A DNA stretch of 34,392 bases from Chromatiaceae bacterium (GTDB lineage: Bacteria; Pseudomonadota; Gammaproteobacteria; Chromatiales; Chromatiaceae), in contig JACDZG010000080.1 in NCBI GenBank assembly GCA_013426805.1, positions 1-34,392 of the forward strand, written 5' to 3'. This document shows, in pieces, positions 28,834-34,392 of the stretch (position 1 is its first letter; each line of letters opens with the position of its first letter). The position numbers and the translations under genes are program-made. The notes under the pieces are model-generated. The model had not been told where the DNA came from. It saw only the letters and a program-made list of their open reading frames with translations, and ran no database searches.

Positions 28834-31416
28834 TTACGGGGTCACCGCCGGTGCAGCGGCGCAGCGCTCCCACTCGCCGCCGGGCAGGCGCCGGTGGACC
28901 GCGTTGTCCTCGCCGATCCGCAACAGGTGCAGCCAGCCGTGGTCCACCAACTGGCGCACCAGTTCATGGCGGGCGATGATCGCGTCGATGGCGGTCTCAG
29001 GGGCCTCGATGAAGACGCTGAGGCGCACCGGCTCGTGCACCCAGCGGCGGCCGTCGTGCAGCGATTGCAGCGGCAGCCCGACGCGCAGCTCGCCGCTGTT
29101 GCCTTCCAGCACGCCGATCGCACCGCCCACCACGTTATGCAATACCTTGTTGCCGCTGCCGAAGCGACGGTTGTCCACCACCGAGCCGTAGTATTGGAGG
29201 TTGATCCAGTTGGCGACCACCAGCGGGGCGGTCATGATCAGCTCGAGGATTTTGAAGCCATCGTCTTTCTGCCAGACGTATTCGTGCAGAAAGGCGCGCC
29301 CGCCCAGGTCCAGGCCGGCGGTGCGCGCGCGCGGCGCGGCGATGAATGCGGCGTTGTTGGCCAAGGCCCACTCCTGGCGCACGTGGGACCAGTCGCGGCT
29401 GCGCCGGCGCACCTCGGCCGCCACCGCCCGGTCCGGCAGGCCGCCGATGCCAAGCAGCGCGGCGCGCTCCATGCGGGTGAGGTCGCCGGCCTGTTCCAGC
29501 CAGTGGCGCAGACGCGCCAAGTCCGGGGCCAGGGCGGCGGGGACTTCGTCGGTGTCGAAGAGACGCAGGAGGTCGGTGGTGGTGTCGTGCAGGCCCGCCA
29601 GGAACCAGGTGTCCTCGGGGATCGCGATGCCGCGCTCCGCCAACCCCCGCCGCACGGCCTGGTCGTTGAGCAGGGCGGCCACCACCCGGGCGCTCGCCTC
29701 GCCGGTCTGGCCGGCGCAGGCGCCGCAGTCGAGGCCGGTCGCGTGGGGGTTGTTCACGGTGGTGCTGCCATGTCCGGCCAGGAGCACCAGCGGGGCGAAG
29801 TCCGCGGTCATGGACATGGCCCGCAGGATGCGCTCGGCATGGTCGAGCCGCTCCGCCGGCGGGATCCCCGACGCACCGTGCCCGGTGGAACAGTGCTCCG
29901 GCGGGACGGCCTCCAGGGTCGGCCCGGTGCGTGCCATGATTTCCGGATCGAGACCCTGGCCGTGGGGGTCGGGCACCGGGCGGGTCCAGCCGAGGCTGTC
30001 GGTGACCAGCTTGGGGGCGTACAGGAGGCCGGCCGACTCGACGAACGAGAAGCAGGAGGCGGCGGAGAGCTTGAAGCCCTTCCAGGCTTTGTACAGACCG
30101 AGGCGCAGCCGCCGCCGCGTCTGCACGCCGGCGCTGTCCCCGGCCTTGACCCGCTCGCCGATGCGGTAGCGCGGGTTGAAGATCACCGGCACATGGCCGC
30201 GGGCAACCGCGGAGCCCAGAGGCAGGTGCTCGATGAAGATGCCGAAGAAGCCGGCGAAGCCGATGGTTTGAACCCCAGGGACCAGGGTCTCCAGGGCGCG
30301 GCGGAAGACTTCGGAGCGCACGTCGATACAGAACGCGGCCTGGAGCGTCGGGCGGGGCGCGGGCTGGGTCGGTAAGGTATCAGCCCGGACGCGGGTCAGG
30401 CCGGCGATCAGGCCGCGTTGCAAGCCGATCTCCAGCGCACCGAGCAGGATACGGTCGATCTCGGCGGCGGCCTGGCGCTTGGCGGAAGGCGGACGCATGC
30501 TCGCCGCGAGCATCTCCCGCCAGCGGGCCACCAGCGCGGGCGAGCGTTTCTCCTCGAAGAGCAGCATGTCCCACAGCAGGCGGATGGCCAGGAGATCGAC
30601 GATGGCGTCGTCGCGTTCGCCGACCAGTTCGGCCTGCCAGCGCAGATACCGGGCCCAGGCCGCCCAGCCGCCGACGCTCATCAGTGAGGCGTGCAGATAG
30701 CGCTCCACCGCCGCATCCGGGATGCCGAGCCGCGCGATGGCCAGTGCGATGGCGCCGCGGGGCTCCGCCGGCAGACGGGCTACGGCGCGGCGAAAGTCGC
30801 GCAGCCCCATCAGCGCCGGGCTGCGGTCGATCGCGGCGGCCTTGCGCCAGGATGGGTACAGCGGGAGGTGCCGCCAGGGCATGGGGACGAGCGCCTGGCC
30901 CAGGTCGAAATGGGCGGCGCAGTGCAGGCTGATGCGCTCGGTGACGAAGCTTGACCAGAGGCCGCCCTCCACCCGCTCCAGCACCTCGCTCACCGGGGCC
31001 ATGCCGAGCCGCGGCTGGGGCGCGGGCATGGCCAGCGTGCGCTCCACGGTGTCCACATCCAGGCGGCTGCCGCAGCGCTCGATCGCGGCCTTGAGGTCAT
31101 CCCGGCTGATGCGACCGCTTGCCAACTGGTCGCGGTAATAGTCCCGCGACATGTAGAGACCGTTTCCGGTGATCCGCGCCAGGGCGTCGGAGGCGTCCTG
31201 AAAGCTGAGATCCCGCAGCCCGAAGAAGGGGTTCACGGCGACGAAGTGTTTCAGCGGCCACAGGGGGGCGATGCGCTCGCAGGCGGCATCGATGCGCCGA
31301 TCCAGCGTGCCGGCGTCGGTAATCGGGGTGACGGTCGTCGGCTGATCGGCGTTTGCCGGCGTGGTCGCGGTCGGGACCGGGGATTCCAGCGGCGTCGTGG
31401 CGTCGTGCAGGTTCAT
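28834..31416 (-). CDS. dabA: DabA, inorganic-carbon uptake subunit (DUF2309)
   Basis: This 860-residue DabA/YbcC-family protein resembles a beta-carbonic anhydrase and works with the membrane subunit DabB to take up CO2/bicarbonate for autotrophic growth. Its putative zinc and catalytic residues are in place: C363 and D365 in CIDVRS, H549 in GHGSTTVNN and C564 in LDCGACAG. The spacings match those known for the Halothiobacillus protein. Other family blocks are WPLKHFVAVNPFFGL near residue 52-66 and GFFGIFIEHLPLGS. It starts 2 bp after the dabB stop, so the two form an operon. It belongs to core carbon metabolism and marks the right border of the defence island. Confidence 0.95.
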   Translation of the reverse strand: MNLHDATTPLESPVPTATTPANADQPTTVTPITDAGTLDRRIDAACERIAPLWPLKHFVAVNPFFGLRDLSFQDASDALARITGNGLYMSRDYYRDQLASGRISRDDLKAAIERCGSRLDVDTVERTLAMPAPQPRLGMAPVSEVLERVEGGLWSSFVTERISLHCAAHFDLGQALVPMPWRHLPLYPSWRKAAAIDRSPALMGLRDFRRAVARLPAEPRGAIALAIARLGIPDAAVERYLHASLMSVGGWAAWARYLRWQAELVGERDDAIVDLLAIRLLWDMLLFEEKRSPALVARWREMLAASMRPPSAKRQAAAEIDRILLGALEIGLQRGLIAGLTRVRADTLPTQPAPRPTLQAAFCIDVRSEVFRRALETLVPGVQTIGFAGFFGIFIEHLPLGSAVARGHVPVIFNPRYRIGERVKAGDSAGVQTRRRLRLGLYKAWKGFKLSAASCFSFVESAGLLYAPKLVTDSLGWTRPVPDPHGQGLDPEIMARTGPTLEAVPPEHCSTGHGASGIPPAERLDHAERILRAMSMTADFAPLVLLAGHGSTTVNNPHATGLDCGACAGQTGEASARVVAALLNDQAVRRGLAERGIAIPEDTWFLAGLHDTTTDLLRLFDTDEVPAALAPDLARLRHWLEQAGDLTRMERAALLGIGGLPDRAVAAEVRRRSRDWSHVRQEWALANNAAFIAAPRARTAGLDLGGRAFLHEYVWQKDDGFKILELIMTAPLVVANWINLQYYGSVVDNRRFGSGNKVLHNVVGGAIGVLEGNSGELRVGLPLQSLHDGRRWVHEPVRLSVFIEAPETAIDAIIARHELVRQLVDHGWLHLLRIGEDNAVHRRLPGGEWERCAAAPAVTP

Positions 31417-31418
31417 GT

Positions 31419-33068
31419 TCAGGCTCCGGGGGCGGTGACTGGAGCGAAGGGGGCGGGCGGCGTCACGGACGCGGGCAGCGGGCTCGGCCAGACGCGCTGG
31501 ATCAGTCGGGTGATGTACACGTCGATGTAGAGCCCGTTGTAGAGGTGCATGTAGAGGCCGTCGCCCAGGAACGCCGGGGCGTATTTCAGCACCTGCTGGA
31601 AGACCAGCAGGACCAGGAACACGCCAACGAAGGCCTGGGCCAGCCAGATCTGGAAGGGCCCGGCGCCATCCTGCACCGGCAGGACGCTCCCCTGCAGGGC
31701 CGCATCGAACAGGGCGTGCAGGGTGAAATAGGCCACCGAGACCGCCGCACTCAGTCCCAGGCCGCGGCGCAGGAAGTCCTCGCCGCGCAGCGCGCCGGCC
31801 ATCTGCAACAGCAATTGAGTAACGGCGATGGCCACCACCATGGCGGCGGCCAGGAGCGCCGGCTGGTGCCCCGCGGTGACGCCGAAGGCGGCGCCCACCG
31901 CCAGCGCGATGAGTCCGCCGCCGGCCAGGGTCAGCAGCAGCCGGACGAGTCCGACGCCGGGGGCGGCATGGGGGAGTAGCGGCGCGCGAAAGGCGTCCAC
32001 ACCACTGCCCGAGGCGAGAAAGGCATGGGCCTTGTAGAGCGAGTGGGCCACCAGGTGCAGCATGGCCAGGCTATAGAGACCAAGACCGCACTCCAGGAGC
32101 ATGAAGCCCATCTGCGCCGTGGTCGACCAGGCCAGCGAGCCCTTGATGCTGGTTTGGGTGAGCATGACCAGGGAGGCCAAGGCCAGGGTGAACAGACCCA
32201 TCACCGCCAGGACCCCCATGGCGAGTTGGGAATGGGACATGACCGGGCTCATGCGGATCACCAGGAAGGCGCCAGCGTTGACGATCCCCGCGTGCAGCAG
32301 GGCGGACACCGGTGTCGGGGCCTCCATCACCTGGAGCAGCCAGCCGTGGAAGGGGAACTGGGCGGACTTCAGCCCCGCGGCGATCACGATCAGCAGGGCC
32401 GCGATCTCGAGTGCGATGGGCAGGGGACCCTCCATGGCCGCCAGGATGCGGAACAGCTCGTCGAACTGCAGGGTGTGCAGGCTGAGGCCGATCAGGACGA
32501 TAGCGCCGAGCAGACTGAGGTCACCGATGCGGCTGGCGACGAACTTTTTGTGGGCGGCGAGCACCGCGGCCGGGCGGTCCCGATAGAACATCAGGAGCTG
32601 GTGCAGGCACAGACTGGTCGCGATCCAGGCCAAGGCGAACAGCAGCAGATTGCCGGCGGCGATCAGGGTCAGGATGGCCGCCAGGGTGAGCGCGAGCCAC
32701 TTGTGGAAGCGGCCCCGGTTGGCGTCACCGTCCAGATAATTGCGCGAGTAGCGGGTGACGATGGCGCCGACGAAGGCAACCAGTACCAGCATGATCACCG
32801 TCACGCTGTTGATGTAGGTGCCCAGCGAAAAGGCCCCCAGGCCGCCGGGCAGGTCGATGCGGTAGAAGGTCCAGGCCCGGGGGTCAGCGAACGGATGGGT
32901 CGCCGCCGCCAGCAGCGCGCTGACGAGCGCCAGCCAGGCGGCGGCGCCGCTCAGGCGCGCCATCAGTCCCGGCCAGGCGTTGGCCCAGGCGGCGGGCACC
33001 AGGCCGACCGACAGCAGGAGCAGCGGTGCGGCCAGGACAAGACTGGGAGTGAGGCTATCAGGCAACAT
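31419..33068 (-). CDS. dabB: DabB, membrane subunit of the DIC transporter (NuoL-like)
   Basis: This 549-residue, very hydrophobic protein has more than a dozen predicted membrane helices and is related to the NuoL/MrpA family of proton-translocating antiporter subunits. Visible family segments are GTYINSVTVIMLVLVAFVG and VTRYSRNYLDGD in the first 115 residues, LLHAGIVNAGAFLVIR in the middle with conserved basic and acidic intramembrane residues nearby, and STTAQMGFMLLE. DabB couples ion flow to DabA-driven carbon uptake. The start has GGGAGG 5 nt upstream. It is the first gene of dabB-dabA and diverges from the LysR gene. Confidence 0.94.
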   Translation of the reverse strand: MLPDSLTPSLVLAAPLLLLSVGLVPAAWANAWPGLMARLSGAAAWLALVSALLAAATHPFADPRAWTFYRIDLPGGLGAFSLGTYINSVTVIMLVLVAFVGAIVTRYSRNYLDGDANRGRFHKWLALTLAAILTLIAAGNLLLFALAWIATSLCLHQLLMFYRDRPAAVLAAHKKFVASRIGDLSLLGAIVLIGLSLHTLQFDELFRILAAMEGPLPIALEIAALLIVIAAGLKSAQFPFHGWLLQVMEAPTPVSALLHAGIVNAGAFLVIRMSPVMSHSQLAMGVLAVMGLFTLALASLVMLTQTSIKGSLAWSTTAQMGFMLLECGLGLYSLAMLHLVAHSLYKAHAFLASGSGVDAFRAPLLPHAAPGVGLVRLLLTLAGGGLIALAVGAAFGVTAGHQPALLAAAMVVAIAVTQLLLQMAGALRGEDFLRRGLGLSAAVSVAYFTLHALFDAALQGSVLPVQDGAGPFQIWLAQAFVGVFLVLLVFQQVLKYAPAFLGDGLYMHLYNGLYIDVYITRLIQRVWPSPLPASVTPPAPFAPVTAPGA

Positions 33069-33290
33069 GGCGACCTCCCGCGGCGGCAGGGCGCGACGGC
33101 GCGCACCGGTCGGTGCAGACAGGCTGAAACCATGGACGGCAACCGCATGGCCCGGCCGCTTGCGGGGATGGCGGGATGGGGGAGTGGCTCATCTCGAGGC
33201 GCCTCTGGTGGTGAGAACACTGGCGGCCGCGGGGAGCAGCGCCGCCCATCGCCAAGGAGTCTAGGGAGGCGAGTCTGGAAATAATAATGA

Positions 33291-33331
33291 ATCGTTATCA
33301 TGAAAACGATAACCTTAAGGCTATCGTTTTC
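33291..33331. promoter_or_regulatory. Palindromic operator region upstream of the LysR gene
   Basis: A 30-bp near-perfect palindrome occupies 33302-33331: arms GAAAACGATA and TATCGTTTTC, inner CCTTAAGG, one mismatched pair. An extra half-site ATCGTT at 33291-33296 forms a second inverted pair with AACGAT at 33305-33310. It ends 17 bp before the LysR start codon and lies between divergent operons. It is a good candidate for the regulator's own binding site, controlling dabB-dabA and itself. Confidence 0.65.
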
Positions 33332-33348
33332 CGATCGAGGGACAGGCC

Positions 33349-34257
33349 ATGATGCATGTCACCCTGCGCCAACTGCGGGCCTTCGAGGCCGTTGCCCGGT
33401 TGCGCAGCTTCTCCCGCGCGGCCGAGGAGCTGCACGTCACCCAGCCCACGGTGTCCAAGCAGCTCCGTCTGCTGCACGAGCAGGTGGGTCTGCCGCTGCT
33501 GGAGCAGTTGGGCAAGAAGGTTTTCATCACCGAGGCCGGGCAGGAGCTCTACGCCACCTGCGCCGACTGGTTGGAGACCTGGGGCCGCTTCGAGCAAACC
33601 ATCGATAATCTCAAGGGCCTCAAGCAGGGGCGCCTGCGGATCGCCGCGGTGACCACCACCAAGTATTTCATGCCCCGGATCCTGGGCCCCTTCTGCGCCC
33701 GATACCCCGGCATCGATATCGCCCTGGAGGTGGTGAACCGCGACCGGCTGCTCGAGCGCCTGAGCCGCAACCAGGACGACCTTTACATCATGGGCGTGCC
33801 GCCGGAGGGCCTGGATGCCGAGCGGGAGTCATTCATGGACAACCCACTGGTGGTGCTGGCCCCGATCGCCCATCCGCTGGTGGGGCGCCGGCGGATTGCT
33901 TTCGCCGATCTGGCGGGGGAGAGCTTTCTGGTGCGGGAGCGCGGCTCGGGCACCCGCATGATCATGGAGCGGGTGTTCCAGGAGCGTGGCACACCGCTGC
34001 GCATCAAGATGGAGCTGGGCAGCAACGAGGCCATCAAGCAGGCCGTGGCGGGTGGTCTGGGGTTGGCCATGCTCTCGCGCAGCACCCTCAACCCCGATCC
34101 CAGCCGGGAAGAGCTGGCCGAGCTGGATGTGGAGGGCTTTCCGATCGTGCGCGCCTGGTACGTGGTGCGGCCCAAGGGCAAACAGATCTCGGTGGTGGCC
34201 GCCACCTTCCTGGAGTTCTTGCGCGGGCACGTGCAGATCCTCATAAGAGGCCAGTAG
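33349..34257 (+). CDS. LysR-family regulator, CbbR-like
   Basis: This is a 302-residue LysR-type regulator. The N-terminal winged helix is clear: LRQLRAFEAVARLRSFSRAA then HVTQPTVSKQLRLLHEQVG (about residues 5-55). It is followed by the linker helix and an effector domain (LRIAAVTTTKYFMPRIL onward). It resembles CbbR/CmpR proteins, which sense carbon status and activate Calvin-cycle or carbon-uptake operons. Its position divergent from dabB fits control of DIC uptake. Two ATGs are in tandem (33349, 33352); GAGG lies 8 nt before the first. The stop codon TAG coincides with the first three bases of a 63-bp dispersed repeat, so the element may have set the present C-terminus. Confidence 0.92.
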   Translation: MMHVTLRQLRAFEAVARLRSFSRAAEELHVTQPTVSKQLRLLHEQVGLPLLEQLGKKVFITEAGQELYATCADWLETWGRFEQTIDNLKGLKQGRLRIAAVTTTKYFMPRILGPFCARYPGIDIALEVVNRDRLLERLSRNQDDLYIMGVPPEGLDAERESFMDNPLVVLAPIAHPLVGRRRIAFADLAGESFLVRERGSGTRMIMERVFQERGTPLRIKMELGSNEAIKQAVAGGLGLAMLSRSTLNPDPSREELAELDVEGFPIVRAWYVVRPKGKQISVVAATFLEFLRGHVQILIRGQ

Positions 34258-34317
34258 AGCGTTCGCACCTGATATCAAGACAGACCTTCGTGTAGGGGCG
34301 GGTTTGAAACCCGCCCC
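34255..34317. repeat. 63-bp dispersed repeat, copy 2
   Basis: It is near-identical to 17590-17652 (three differences by eye), ending in the same GGGCGGGTTTGAAACCCGCCC stem-loop without a T-run. It starts at the stop codon of the LysR gene. It could serve as a 3' stabiliser or weak terminator. Confidence 0.8.
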
Positions 34318-34392
34318 TAGCAGCCTGTCGGACTTTTGGCGATTTCCGAATAAGACGCTATCAAGAATCAAGCTCCGTAGGAGCCCGCTTGC
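34318..34392. other. Right-edge flank, no gene seen
   Basis: No coding frame is supported. The last 20 bases (CCGTAGGAGCCCGCTTGC) look like the beginning of another GTAGG-type extragenic palindrome cut by the window edge. Confidence 0.4.

Noticed and set aside
28894-30375. 493-codon plus-strand frame within dabA
   Set aside because: It is antisense to DabA, whose metal-site residues and family blocks are all on the minus strand.
34291-34317. GC-rich stem after the LysR gene as a classical terminator
   Set aside because: No T-run follows the stem, and the same element occurs between cas8b and cas7. I keep it only as a dispersed repeat.

Overview
The window is GC-rich (judged by eye) and looks like part of a gammaproteobacterial, probably purple-sulfur-type or chemolithoautotrophic, chromosome. 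The reasons are inferential. It carries a DabAB inorganic-carbon uptake operon with a divergent LysR/CbbR-like regulator, many small dispersed palindromic (REP-like) repeats, and a CARF effector whose C-terminus resembles the CARF-RelE (Cami1) type. No taxonomic marker gene is present.

Layout. Bases 184-10141 are one very large CRISPR array: 136 repeats of 37 bp and 135 spacers by my hand count. Repeat ends and degeneracy show that it is transcribed on the minus strand. The leader is at 10142-10312 and the old, decayed end is near base 184. Everything from 10313 to 28647 is also on the minus strand. In transcription order, 28647-19724 is a type III-B module: an internally shortened NE0113-type CARF gene, a CARF effector, cmr1, cmr2/cas10, cmr3, cmr4, cmr5, cmr6 and csx16. 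Next, 19456-12748 is a type I-B Cascade module: cas8b, cas7, cas5, cas3 and cas6. After a repeat-rich gap with a boxA-like element, 12199-10313 is the adaptation operon cas1-cas2-cas4, which runs into the leader and array. The right flank (28834-34257) is housekeeping carbon metabolism: dabA and dabB on minus, and a LysR regulator on plus.

How it works together (inference from known families). Cas1-Cas2-Cas4 add spacers at the leader. The single Cas6 processes the long transcript into crRNAs with an AUUGAAAC 5' handle. These crRNAs could feed both the I-B Cascade/Cas3 DNA-degrading complex and the III-B Cmr complex. Cas10 keeps its GGDD cyclase motif but has no HD nuclease, so the III-B arm probably acts through RNA cleavage plus cyclic-oligoadenylate signalling to the CARF effector, with Csx16 as a likely off-switch.

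Points most worth a second look: the internally deleted NE0113-type CARF gene; the boxA-like site ahead of the adaptation operon and array; two adjacent spacers that are one-base-shifted near-copies; two neighbouring spacers that appear to come from one phage helicase gene; a spacer resembling a genomic REP element; a candidate internal start for Cas11 inside cas8b; and identical 15-bp palindromes flanking the CARF gene and closing the III-B module.
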